Assembly: GCF_000204055.1 (NCBI RefSeq)
Contig: NW_006768769.1
Location: forward strand, 1,524,855 to 1,588,854
Direction: 5' to 3'
Source: Melampsora larici-populina 98AG31
Lineage: Eukaryota > Basidiomycota > Pucciniomycetes > Pucciniales > Melampsoraceae
Length of the DNA stretch: 64,000 bases
The notes under the pieces were generated by a model. That model was not told the DNA's origin. It was given only the letters and a program-made list of their open reading frames with translations, and made no database searches. Shown here one piece after another: positions 10,969 to 22,304 of this stretch. The translations under genes and the position numbers were made by a program. Each line of letters opens with the position of its first letter. The first letter of the stretch is position 1.

Positions 10969-12455
10969 TCAATAACGACCCTTGCGAACCTCACCCTCAA
11001 CACCATTTAATTCAGGTTGACCAGTTTGAGCGGAGACCGTGAAGTTTCCACCAACTTTACTAAGGAGAAAGTCGCCATATCGGATAGAAGCTCGTTCCTT
11101 GACCGGTTTATCGTTTTCTTTCGCTTGACGAATAATAGAAGGTAATGGAGAGATATAGGCGTTGAAAGCTGGTTCGTAAAAGAAAGGTATCCTGTTCCCT
11201 CAATTTTGAAAAGACAAAATGGAAAGATTTATATGCTGAGCTTTAATCAAATCCTCCTGAAGAGATTTCCTATATCTGTTTTTTTATTTATTTACAATCT
11301 CTTTGGGTCTTGACTGACGAAGGAATCAGACCTGTTAAACAATCAGGTCACTTACGAAACTCGATAGTTTTGTCCTTTATGAATCACTCGATGTAAGGTA
11401 GCCTTATAAACCCCATTTGTCCAAATCTCCCACATCTCTCCGATATTGACCACTAAAGAAAAAAAGTGTGGTGATCAGCTGATTTCGCAAATTGACAACA
11501 ATTCAGTCAAGTTTGGTGATACCGAGTGCTCCTTCGATGGGATCAGCATTGACCCAGACTCCTGCTTCTCCTTCTTCTTCAGTTAGACTTTCTGTTGATC
11601 TTGTCTGAGCTCCTCGCCTGAAGACTTGTAAAGCACCACGGGTCGAATCAGCATATAGGAACGTATAACATCCGTAATCTGTCCCAATCCAAAGTTTTGG
11701 TCATTATTTGAAGATGAAGAACCGCTCTAGCTTTTGATTACATAGGAAAACTCAGAAGAAGACCTTTGTGAGCTCCACAGGATACTCCGTCGTGAGTGTG
11801 GGGTAAAGGTGGATAACCGATACATCGCATGACCCTAATACGAAGCACATCAGAATTTCAGATCGACTCATCTGGATGAAGATCGAAAGAGTCGAAGAAA
11901 AGTGACATACCAGAATGAGTCCTTGGCGAGATTAACCAAGTCTTCTACCTCATCTGGTTCCAATCCAAGTCCCATTCCTGTTGCCCTCATCATCACTTCA
12001 CCCAATCGGATCATGGTGACAATATATTGACTAATAAGTTCTTTAAAGTCCTTTGGTGTTTCTGGCCATCTATTCTCTCCACCTAAAACCTTTCCTTTCC
12101 CTTCATTCCCAAATGGAGAGGGAGCATAAAGATCTAGTGCTTCATGCCAGTCTGCTTTTCCTTGTGTGATATTAAGACCTTTTCGTTGGTAACCACGTGC
12201 GAAATCGTTAGAAGCGATCGATAGAGATTCTTTCTCTTCTTCAGTTGCATTTAAAAGAAAGCTACGAGTAGCGTTAAGGACATCTGAAAAAAGGTGTGTT
12301 GGAATACCGTGTCCTGTGAGATAGAAGAAACCAGTTGAGGTACAGGCTTCATGAATTTCAGCTGCGGTTTTGCTTTGATGATCAGGATTCGAGGGATGCT
12401 GAAGAAATGGTGAGATGTCAATGAGAGGTAGTGAGGTGATAAGCTGTTCAGACAT
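10969..12455 (-). CDS. 2-oxoglutarate/Fe(II)-dependent dioxygenase, isopenicillin-N-synthase-like
   Basis: Member of the DIOX_N plus 2OG-FeII_Oxy family of soluble oxygenases that couple 2-oxoglutarate decarboxylation to substrate oxidation. ATG at 12455 (MSEQLITSLPLIDISPF, the typical DIOX_N opening); a second element of that domain is GFFYLTGHGI. Following exons give GAHKDYGCYTFLY (the HxD iron ligands), VNIGEMWEIWTNGVYKATLH then HRVIH (third iron His), and YRVSIPFFYEP (the RxS 2-oxoglutarate-binding pair). Stop at 10969. Introns have ordinary GTATGT/GTAAGT donors and junctions are in phase. Substrate cannot be read from sequence. It lies head to head with a second enzyme of the same family. 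Confidence 0.9.
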
Positions 12456-12562
12456 AGCAAGGATCAATTGAGATGCGAGTCCCGAGGGCAAGTAGAAACT
12501 GAAACTCGACTGGTCTTATCTTGCTTGTCAAGTCGTAAACTCGACCACACCACATCATCGTC
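12456..12562. promoter_or_regulatory. Short shared bidirectional promoter region
   Basis: Only 107 bp separate the start codons of the two divergent dioxygenase genes, so both 5' leaders and core promoters must lie here or overlap the genes. No TATA-like box or repeated operator was evident. Confidence 0.6.
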
Positions 12563-13269
12563 ATGACCGCAACTGCACCTATCCCAACTCTTGCACTCTC
12601 ATCCAACAATAAAGCTGAGTTAGCAAAAAACGTTCAAGAAGCCTTCAGAACTCTAGGCTTTCTCTATGTAACTCATCCTAATCTCGATCAAAGCTCTATA
12701 TCTAAAATATTTGAAATCTCTAAAGCATTTTTCACTCAAAGTTCTGAGTTGGAAAAAACTAATTGTGCTCGAAAGGTTTGCTCGTCAAACGCATTTCTTG
12801 ATCATCATTTATACATATGCTGATGGGCTCGTATAGTAGGCCGATAACTTGGGCTTCGTGGCTTTCAAAGCCGAACAGTTTGAGTGCTTGTTTCGATCGA
12901 TCGTTATTTTTCGGAAAAATGATCATGATAATGATATAGAACTACACCACGGGGCAACTTTGAACTGGGACCACGTGAGATTTAAGTTGAGTATGACCAC
13001 GCCGAGTCGTTGTGTAGAACAGGTGGCAGCAGTGTGACCGCGGCTACGTGGCCCTCACCCAAGCTTGTCACCCGTTCTACACATGAGCTCGCTGTGAGCA
13101 GCAAGATCACGTTACGCTAATGTGATGTACCAGCCTATTAGCGGGTGAGCCGATGTGTGTGAGCAGGACCTGTCAGCCAGCTGCTCAGCACCTGAAGCAG
13201 CTTGGATGACTCAAATTCTTGAGAACCCAGCAATATTTGTACTTTACAATTTTTTTATTCTTTTTATTC

Positions 13270-13301
<32 letters not shown>

Positions 13302-16298
13302 TTTTTTTTATTTTTTTTATTTCTTTTATTTTTTTTATTTTTTTGAGGGACAGTGACGTCACCGGTTTTTAAGTACTTCTCCAAATTCCATTGACCACCG
13401 TTGTCCGTCTAAGTTGTTCCGCACACAACCCCCTCAAACGTCACCACTTCAATCGATCACAAGAAATCTCACTCTCGCATCTTGAATAGCAAGGTTCATT
13501 AACTGCATCACATCAATGTAATAGATTGCAAGAACAAACTGGATAACATCATGGTAAGTTTATCTGTCCTTCACATCAATCTTTTCTGTTTGATTTTCTT
13601 TTGATGCTATCATATTCATTGATGCCCTTTATTCTCCTTCAACAATATCAATTCACTTATATCATTGTAAGTTTCCCTCTTTTTCTCTTCTCCAAAGACT
13701 CATTTTGATTTGATCATGCTCGGTCCTTCCTATTTTGTTCTTTGTGCTCATGACATTGTATTTTGATGATCCACGGATTGACAGCTTTGAAACTATCCTG
13801 TGTCCAATTACTCTGTACTCCACCTTTAGAAGAAGATGCAACAGTTCAAAAGTTCTTTTTATCAGGTTTGTTTGTTCTGCTTTATCTCTATCCATTGAAT
13901 CATCTCTTACAAAATCAAAATGAAAATCATGAAGAATAGATCGAGCAGAATGGAAGTATGAATTTCAAAAGAACTTATAAAACAATCAAACTTCATCATG
14001 CTACTTCAAATCCAATTTGTCTGAAGTTCAATAAACAATCACTCAATTCAAAACCAAATGAACTAATCAACCTTGACCAATCTTTTTCATTTCTATCGGA
14101 TCAGGAGAATCAGTAAGATCAGCTATAGTAAAACAAATAAAATCATTCAACAAAACAGATACACTCGAGACAAGCTCATTTCTTTCAAAGTAACAATCTA
14201 CAAAAACTTAATAGATCAAGTGAGATGTTCTTTTTCTCAAACATCTTAACTTCATGATTCAAGTTTACTGATTTCTTGTAACTACTTTTTATCTAAATCT
14301 TCCTTTTTATCCGACTCTCCCTTGTCCACAGATTGCTCGATCACTGGCTCGATCACCTGTATGTATTAGGTAAGTAATACATACATCTATTTGGCTTCAT
14401 GCCTCACGTTCAGTCATATCTACATCATCATTTCCTTTGATACGAAGATCTACATCACCTTCAGGTCTATTTTATTTTATTTGAGTCTTTCTGTCTCTAT
14501 TTTTCGGCTCTACTCTTCCAATCTTATTTTTTGTATTAGCTTGATATATTTATGTAGTATTGAAGAGTATTCGCCAATGCAAATAGTAGATGAATTCTGT
14601 TATGCACAATTCTGTCAGCAAAAAAACAGCCCATCCCAATTTAAGTGGGCTGGCTATTAAGAACAAATAAGGTGAATGAGCACTGAGGGCAATCACTCAA
14701 CCTGTCATTGGTGATCAAGCCTGCACTGTTGTCATTTCAGATAACTCACCTTGTCAATGTGTGAGTTATTCCACCTTGTCATGATGTGAGATGCTCACCT
14801 TGTTATGATAAGGGGTTAGATTGGGTGATGCTCACACTGGCTGGCACGTGTAACTCACATTGGGTATGACAATGTAGACAGCATGCAGGGTCAAAATTCA
14901 CGTGAGCGTCACATGCCACCCGCCCCGTGGTGTATGTTTACGTGTTATTCGTCAGCTTGGATCCACTATCAAGCTCTCAAGGTGACACCAAAGAGTAAAG
15001 CAACATTTTTCAAGCTTATGGTATTTATCATGTTGGGTTGAATCGATTGAGCTTACTCATAATTTCTATGATCTTGTACTCTTGGATTGGGAACATGAAG
15101 AGCTTTCAACCTCGGAAGATTGATCCTTCAAGATGGATTTCCTGTCGCACAAAAGACACAACTGGTCCCTTCATTGTTGAAAAATCATTTACCAGTTATT
15201 TACGAGTTTCAAGAGGTAAGCATTGATGGTTTTGATCTCCAGCACTCAAAGGTTAAGTCTGACATTTTTTTTCGTAGACTTGTCGAGCCATATGCCTTGA
15301 GATCCTCGACTTACTGGCCATCAGTTTAGGAGTGCGTGGTCTTTGATCATGTCTCACTGAATGCAAAAACCTCAATCGATGGATAGGTAATGTTATTGAG
15401 ATACGTCATATTTTTGTAGCTTTCGAAAGACACCTTTACTTCGCAACATGTGGCAAAAGAAGAAGACCTTTCAATTCTTCGTATGCTATATTACGCCTCT
15501 CAACCTTCACAGTCTGGAAAGCAGTCTGAATCACCTTCTATCCGAGCTGGAGCTCATTCTGACGTGAGTTTGATTTTGCCAGCAACTTCCTTAGGTTGGT
15601 GTTGATCCTAGTGAACCTTATCTTTTGAGACTAATTTAGTACGGATCATTGACTTTGCTATTTCAAGAGTCTGATGGTCCAACTGGACTTCAAGTACTTA
15701 CTTCTTCTGAAATTGGTCAACCTTCAAATTGGAAAGATGTGGTTGTTCAACCCGGTGCAATCCTTGTCAATATCGGTGATGCTCTTGAGTTGAGTCTTTC
15801 ACTTCCAAGCTATCGGAATAGTCAAATCAAAATATTTACCGATATCTTATCATGGATATGTCTTTGATGTTTTGATATTTGATACTTCTATAGATTTTGG
15901 ACCGGCGGTAAATTGAAATCAACAGTTCATCGAGTCATTCAACCTACTCACCCTTCTCATCATCACCCCACCCGGTTCTCAATTGCTTACTTTTGTCAAC
16001 CTGACCCTGATGCAATCCTCAAAGATGTAGTAGGAAATTCACCTGACCCGTGTAAGTTATTTTTCTGTCAATATGCACCTTCCTTAAAGCCCTGACTTCA
16101 TGGTACATCGTCTTTGCACGCTGCAAAACTTTGATTGGGTTATCATTTCATTCATATATCATATGAACAGTGACTAGCTCTCGATTGGAAAGTAAAGGAA
16201 TTTGTCTTTCTGAAACAGTAACTGCTCGTGAACATCTAACTCGAAGGTTCAATGCTACTTACCTCTCAGGTTCCACTCTCCCTAAAAGTAGCAGTTAA
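12563..16298 (+). CDS. 2-oxoglutarate/Fe(II)-dependent dioxygenase with transposon-expanded intron
   Basis: Nine exons in consistent phase: 12563-12775, 12840-12877, 14956-14994, 15101-15215, 15278-15331, 15420-15563, 15640-15788, 15894-16051, 16171-16298, giving 345 residues. DIOX_N at the start (GFLYVTHPNLD), then NLGFVAFKAEH joined across the transposon to LDPLSSSQGDTKEAFNLGR, then AGAHSDYGSLTLLFQE (HxD), STVHRVIQP (third His) and RFSIAYF (RxS). All ligands are present, so the enzyme is probably functional if intron 2 (2,078 bp, weak GTTTGA donor) is spliced. An alternative 3' end is possible: a donor inside exon 9 (near 16269) joined to an open exon at 16407-16606 would add a Ser/Gly-rich tail ending at 16606. 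Substrate unknown. Confidence 0.88.
12943..14934. mobile_element. TA-flanked DNA transposon (non-autonomous) in intron 2 of a dioxygenase gene
   Basis: Ends are inverted: CACCACGGGGC at 12945 and its complement GCCCCGTGGTG ending at 14932, with a further shared CACGTGA about 20-30 bp inside each end. TA dinucleotides flank both ends (12943-12944, 14933-14934), as expected for a Tc1/mariner-type target duplication. Length 1,988 bp. No transposase was recognised; inside are a T-rich low-complexity tract at 13240-13345, a possible short intron-bearing transcript near 13545, and tandem-like 'ctcaccttgt' motifs at 14740-14820. Confidence 0.75.
13240..13345. repeat. T-rich low-complexity tract
   Basis: About 100 bp of reiterated (T)8A and TTTTATTC units inside the transposon. 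The apparent Phe/Leu-rich ORF through it is an artefact of composition. Confidence 0.9.
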
Positions 16299-16711
16299 TA
16301 TTTGATTGATCAGAAGAGTCTGAAGGTTACTTTTGCACAAATTTTGATTTGTATAACATCGTATCATGAGAAATAGAGGAGTTAATTGATCACTTCTTCA
16401 AAACAGCTTTCCGTGTACAGTCCCCTCCAAGTGGTTTACGTAATCATTCAAGTTCTGCAGCGGCGGGGCTGGGGCCTGTTGCAAACCCGATGATTACGAA
16501 TTCTAGGGGTGGGGACGTGTACAACGGTCAGAATGGTGTCAAAGTAGCGTCTCAATCAGTAGCGGGATATGTCCAGAAGAGTTTTGGAAAGACCAGCCCT
16601 GCCTGACGCATCTTTAGATATAGATGCTCATTGGAACACTGTAAAAATTGATAAGAAAAAATGCTCCAAGTAGGACACATGAAACAGATGAGGAGACACA
16701 CAAAGGCAACC

Positions 16712-17025
16712 TTATTCCATATGCTCAAGTCTCATCTTACTGTCTATAGCAATTGGGTGTTCAGAGTTCAGAGTTGAAGTTTTATTGCACCAAAAAATGT
16801 GACCACATTTTAGGATAGGTATTTGTATTGCTTTACGACACAAAGGGCAACAAGGTTTTTCTTGACATTGGTTTTGACACCTATCAATATGTTGCTGAAA
16901 GTCCATAAAAAAAGAATCAGTGATGATTTGCACAGAGAAATCTGGTAAACAATTACCTTGATATGATCTTTGCGAGAAAGATGTTTCTCTGAACAGTTTA
17001 ATCTGTGTTGTCTATTGAGAATATT
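16712..17025 (-). pseudogene. Truncated duplicate of the RING-finger gene 3' end
   Basis: Two pieces match the last two exons of the secreted RING gene at 18065-20484: a part near 17025-16960 (NCSEKHL) and a terminal exon ending at 16712 with CCPLCRKAIQIP and GHIFWCNK, with the intron in the same place. Upstream exons are missing, and the zinc ligands are damaged: the second His of HLYH is Arg-adjacent (HLSR), and ECLE has become DHIK, losing the Cys. This is best read as a degraded partial tandem copy, not a functional RING protein. Confidence 0.75.
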
Positions 17026-18064
17026 TCTCCCTCTTATTCACCCTTCTTTGATCTAGTCCTTCCCTCACTTAGTCTAAACTAAGCAAGGGAAGGACATGGA
17101 AGAAGTGAGAAATATAAGTGTTACAAATTGAGAATGGATTTAAAAGTGAAAGGAGAGGTTTGTCACACAGCACCCAAAGAGTGCAACAACTGGAGATGGT
17201 ACAAGAAGGACCTAATGAAGTTTTGTAAAACAAACTTGCAGGTCCCCTGTGGGCATGCCCACCTGTTTTCTAGTGTTATAGAATGGGAAGTCAAGATGGA
17301 GAATAATGAGGATAACAAATAAACTGATTACTGGGCCAAGCAAGATGAAAAATTGATTGTAGAATAACATTGCAATGAAACATTATATATAGTAGATCAA
17401 TGTTCATCAGTAAGAGCAATGAGCTGTTGGGTTTATATTTGTATCTTCTGGTGTGAATTGAGCCCTGCAGCTGAGCTCATGTCAACATTTTACAGAGTGA
17501 GGAAACAGGTTCAATAGCACACTTGAGACGGAAAAGTCTTGAATTCAATGGCACACTTGAGAATGAAAAGTCATGGGGAAAGACACATCTCAACATAAGA
17601 AAGGGTGCAAGCCCATGAAAGGAAAGACAGTGTGGTAATGTTGGTGATGAAATGAATTGTTGGTACCATTCAAATATGTACCAAAAACCCAATCAAATTT
17701 CTAAGACTTTTGGTTTACAAGAAAAGCATCTACAATCATTAGAATAAGATGAGACTTTTGGTTCATAAGAACAATGAGAAGATTATCTGCAATGTAAAAG
17801 CTTTTTTATGTTTGAAGGACCAAAGAATTAGTTTAACACAAGATTGAATTAACAAAAGTATGACTTGGAAAGATGAGCAATGGATGCCAAATTTGAAAAG
17901 CCAGTAGGGGATATTATCCAGAGGTGGACCTGACTGAAGAACAAGAGGAGGGAACAGAACTCATGCAATTCAGCCACACGTTTTTGTCTTTTAGATGATA
18001 TTGGAACACTTCAAAATTTTGGTAAGGGAACATAAAAAAGAGAAGAAGAATTAAAAATGAAATT
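17026..18064. other. Intergenic, no supported gene
   Basis: AT-rich DNA between the RING fragment and the RING gene. Short ORFs on both strands show neither homology nor splice context. Confidence 0.6.
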
Positions 18065-20484
18065 CTAGCTCATATCCTCAAGTTCTCCTAGACCATTGTG
18101 TGGAGGTGTTTGGTGTTCAGAGGTCAGATCTGTTTTTTCATTGTACCCAAAAATGTGGCCCCTTCTTGGGATTGGGTTTTGTATCTCTGAACGGCACAAA
18201 GGACAAAAAGGTCCGTCTCGATGTTGCCTTTGAACATTTTCAATATGTTTCTGAAAGTTCACAGGTTAAGAATCAATGGTGATGTCCACATATAAAGATG
18301 AAAGTATTTGTATAAATGATCAGAATATCTTACCTCGAGGCATTCTCTGTGATAAAGATGTTTTTCAGAACAGTCTAATTTCAGAAGACATTGTCCATCG
18401 AGAAAATCTTGTAAGCATATTGAGCATGTTTCTTCCTTGTCTTCTCCTTTGTTTTCAACTTGGGATACATGGTTTGAATCACAGTCCATATGATCATTAG
18501 CTGGGATACAAAAGAACCTTCTATCAGATCTACATTGTTTGATTTTTTATTTCAAAAGAAGATCAACTCACCAAGTGTTGGGCTCTCTGGTTTCATCAAC
18601 TTTCTGGCACCATCTATGTTATCTGAAGCTTTGCGCACGGCGCCAATAGCATCATTGTCATTGCTCGTATATATAGTGGTCTTGTGAAGATATTCGGGAT
18701 CTGATTTGCTCAAGTTGTCTTCATAAGATCTCAACAAATTCAATCCATGATGCTAGTGTTCAGAAGATTTACTCACCAAGTGCTGGAATATGCTGATTCA
18801 TGTATTCCTTGGCTCCTTCTATATGATCCGAGGCTTTGCTCAAGATCCTAATAATCTCTTGTTTATCTCCAATATATCTTGTGATCTTGTGGGCATCTTG
18901 AGGATTCGATTTTCCCAGTTCATCTTCATAAGCTCTCAAGGAATTCAATACATAATCATAGTGCTTCAAGTCCACTTTTGAACATCCAATGAACGGTGCG
19001 ACAAGGTTTTCCATGTAAAGATCTCCATTTCCTTTACCAAAAAATGCTTTGACATCCAGTTGAACTTTCTCTTGATACTCAAAGTCTTCTTTTAATGATG
19101 CATACATAGACTCAAAGATAGGATCAATGACAATTTCATCTCCCAGATTTTTTATGACTTCTTTATAGTGTTTTTGGAGATGTTTCATGATATGGTATAT
19201 AGGTATTATTTCAACCTCTGTAATATCTTCATGTACCATTTGAAGCTGACATTTTTTAACCAAAACCAAGAGGTTCTCTTTTGGAATTGGGCCACTTGCC
19301 TGACACAAAGTGTTATAAATTGTGATGAATTCAGGACTGTTTTTTTGGGATTTGGTTGCTTTGAGATATTCATAAAGTTTTAGATATAATTCCACTCTTT
19401 CAAATGATTCCAATATCACTATGATGATGAATAGAGAGTGGTTCAAGTTCAACACTTAATTCTCTGATTTTCTCTTCACTTGTTCACAGAATGGAAACTC
19501 ACTCGGATCTTCTTCAATTTGATTTCCATCCTCCTTCCAAAGTTGTATTGCACTAGCCGCCAAATTCGCACCTATAAATCGGAATAATTAGATGGGTTGA
19601 TTATTATACTTGGAGTGTGAAATCTACATACTTTGGTTCAGCAAGAGCTCAAACTCTCCCCGAGAAAGAGAACCGTCTTGGAAACTTGAATGTATAAGCG
19701 TGCCATCTTGTATTGAGAGTTTGGGCTGAATACCCTTCAAGAGTCCTAAAATCCAAACCCGTTCTCTGAATTCCAAATAGTCTTCTTCTAGTACTTCGAG
19801 CATACTTTTGATGTTTTGCTTACATGAAGAAACTCCACCACAGGTTGATGGAAAGTTTCTCATGGAGCCTCCAATATTCTCTTTCATGAGTATTAAATTC
19901 GCAATAAAATCATAAAAAAAAGTTGATTCCGCCAATTTTTGTAATTTTTGATTCTTTGTTTTTTGAGTGACTGTAGGAGCCAGTTTCAAAAGTGCTTCCG
20001 CATCCTTGACTCTTTCGCTCCAATCTATCTTTGAATCTGTTCTAGAAGTTGTAGTCGACTTTTCTAATTGTGGCGTGATTGTGCCAGTTTTATCAAGTAG
20101 GCCAAAGACTCGTGGGATTTTTAAACTGGGCCTTGAGATTTCAGCTCCCGGGGAAACCAAAGTAGCTGGTCTGTTGAATAGAGCTCTTCCTGATAGAGCC
20201 CCTCCACCATGTAGGAGGGGAACGCCAAAATGCCTAGGGGTGTGTAAAGGATTGTGTGTGGATGCGCGATACTCCGGTTCTTCATCACTCTCATATTCGT
20301 GATCAGGTAAATATCGGGGAGAGGATCCAGGACTAATTATGGACGGGGGAAACAACTGACTCAGGTCATTATCATCGTCATCAAGTGATCCTATCATGTG
20401 TCTCATATATGAACTTATATAAGGACAAGTGACGAAGTAGACAGACAGTGTAAAGTATAGAACGAAAAGCTTTGACCCTTTCAT
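18065..20484 (-). CDS. Secreted RING-H2 finger protein
   Basis: ATG at 20484 starts a hydrophobic leader (MKGSKLFVLYFTLSVYFVTC), predicted to send the protein to the secretory pathway. Exon 1 (20484-19632) continues through an acidic, Pro-rich region. A short exon (about 19570-19497) and a long helical exon (about 19455-18770, ending NQHIPALG) follow, then an exon beginning at 18496 with CSICLQDF, CSEKHLYHRECLE and a last exon (about 18252-18065) with CPLCRSEI. Together these give a C-x2-C...C-x3-H-x2-H-x2-C...C-x2-C RING-H2 pattern typical of E3 ubiquitin ligases. A segment at 18743-18573 is an extra, out-of-phase near-copy of the end of the helical exon. A RING domain behind a signal peptide suggests a luminal, membrane or exported ligase; host targeting is speculation. 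Confidence 0.72.
18573..18743 (-). repeat. Duplicated exon segment inside the RING gene
   Basis: Translation LLRSYEDNLSKSDPEYLHKT...KASDNIDGARK resembles the tail of the preceding exon (SLRAYEDELGKSNPQDAHKI...KASDHIEGAKE), including the same GTGAGT donor phase. Its acceptor does not give the matching phase, so it is probably a decaying duplicate exon that is skipped, unless an alternative junction is used. Confidence 0.65.
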
Positions 20485-20988
20485 AACTATAATAACAAAA
20501 GGATCGAGAAATGTTGAGAGAATGTGAGGAAATTTTGCAAAAAAATCCTTGCAAGTCCTTTATGTCTATTTTCGAGTGGCTGATTCAAGGTTTGCGCAAC
20601 GAAAGTTGCCAAAATTAAATGTGTAAGATTTTGTACATCAAGGACCTCAATGACTTCATTCCCTCAGAGATTGTAAAGATTGTTTCTTTAACCAATTTCA
20701 TGAACTTATTACGTAATCTTGTCAACGATGTACATAGCATTACTTTTCTTGTTGGCTGAGGCAAATCACTTTGAAATACACTAAACCATTCCGTGTCACA
20801 AGACTGAAGAAACCATGCAAGAGCCATTTGTTTCGAGAACGCATTGTACTCTTCCTGCTCTAAAACACACGCAGACCATTTCATGCTGTATGATCAGTGA
20901 TACTAAACTGAATTTGAGATACCATACGGTCATCTTATGCGGCGCTGTTCGCAAAGCCAACCTTGGAGTTTCGTTCAAAGAGATGTGT
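20485..20988. other. Intergenic, no supported gene
   Basis: Upstream region of the RING gene. A minus-strand 89-codon ORF at 20615-20884 has no recognisable family or supporting features and is not called. Confidence 0.5.
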
Positions 20989-21193
20989 TACAGCCATTCC
21001 GATATTGCTTGTCGCACCCTTTTGAAAAGAAAAAGTTTGTGAGCTCGAAACCTAAGTTTTAACCGGTTAAAACCTGAAGTTTGGCTGTATTGCCTTGAAT
21101 TACAGCTGAGTTTGAAGTTTTATCGAGTAAAAACTTAGGTTTCAACTTTTTCTTTTTCAAAACGGAGCGACAAGCAATATCGGAATGGCTGTA
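20989..21193. mobile_element. 203-bp MITE with TA flanks
   Basis: Terminal inverted repeats CAGCCATTCCGATATTGCTT (20991 onwards) and the exact complement ending at 21191; similarity continues imperfectly for about 60 bp per arm (AAAAAGTT, AAACCTAAGTTTT). TA dinucleotides flank both ends. Size, ends and TA target are those of Stowaway-like, Tc1/mariner-mobilised MITEs. No coding capacity. Confidence 0.88.
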
Positions 21194-21444
21194 GTTGCGT
21201 TGCGTTCAACTTGTGATGAAAAGTCATGCCGACCAGACTGGGGTGTACAATACACTAGAGCTTATTGTACTTAGCTTAAGTTAAGTTAAGTATTGTACAT
21301 ATGATTGACATGTAAAACGGCGAGGTCGGCAGCTCCGGGCCGAGGCTTTCACTCTGTTTTCTACACCAATAAACACCGGGCCACCCACCCGAGAGCGTCT
21401 GGACTCTGCGCCATCTGAATTCGGAGAAAGGATCGGTGGAAAGG

Positions 21445-22304
21445 ATGAGTATCGCGCTTGCTACCCTTCAACCGGCTCGTAAATCTCTTTTCACTCACTT
21501 GCAGGTCTTGAGAAAAGGTCGAGCTTTTTTCACTTGGCCATCTGGGCACACGAACGATGATAATACAAGTGCCGAGGATGGACACAGCAAGAGAGGCGAT
21601 TTGTTGATATATAAGGAAACCAAACGCATGCCGTGAGTCAACTCGTATGTATCAATCTATCTTGCAAATCTGATGAAGTTTTCTTTTCGGAACCATTTTT
21701 AGATATTCGAAACAACAACTCTACAAAGTCATAGCTGATGTCGAAGCTTACCCTCATTTCGTTCCTTACTGCGTGGCATCGAACTTGCTGTCTCACCGCC
21801 CTTTAAAAGCGAATGGCGAATTATCGAAGCAAGAAATAAGTAGACTCAAGCCATGGGTCCAGGGAGGCTACGCTGGTGAGACTCACATGCTAGAGTCTGA
21901 ATTGGTAGTGGGCTTCAAGACCTTTGAGGAACGCTACACCAGTCATGTAGAGTGCCGTAAATGGGAGATGGTCAAGGTGAACGGTTTCCCTATTACCTTC
22001 ATCTGACTCTGCTTTCTGATCTGTTGATCCTATGAGGGTACAGGCAAGCGCCAGTCACTCATCCCTCTTCAAGTGCTTGGAATCAACCTGGACATTTCAA
22101 ACCCCAAAGGACACTCCATCCCACCAGGCCTCGACTTCAAACAGTAGCGACGTTTCACTTCATCTTGCTTTTGCTTTTGCTAGCCCATTACACGCAGCCA
22201 TTGGTGAAGTATTCTGGAAAAAGATCAGTGAAAAGATGGTACTTGCGTTCGAAAATCGACTTGAACAAGTATATCGACAATCACCCTCCACGTCCCATCG
22301 TTAA
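21445..22304 (+). CDS. COQ10: Coenzyme Q-binding protein COQ10 (START domain)
   Basis: Three exons, 21445-21632, 21703-21976 and 22044-22304, in phase, giving 240 residues. COQ10 is a mitochondrial START/polyketide-cyclase-like protein that binds ubiquinone and supports its delivery to the respiratory chain. Family signatures seen: YSKQQLYKVIADVEAYPHFV followed by PYC, the central TFEERYTSHVEC strand, FKCLESTWTF, and the C-terminal helix GEVFWKKISEKMVLAFENRL. The first ~50 residues are rich in Arg, Ser and Thr with few acidic residues (ATLQPARKSLFTHLQVLRKG), consistent with a mitochondrial targeting sequence. Nothing is truncated. A MITE lies about 250 bp upstream of the start. Confidence 0.92.

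Noticed and set aside
13155..13346. Plus-strand ORF rich in Phe, Leu and Ile
   Set aside because: It is the translation of a T-rich low-complexity tract inside a transposon.
20615..20884. Minus-strand 89-codon ORF upstream of the RING gene
   Set aside because: No recognisable family, signal peptide or splice partners.
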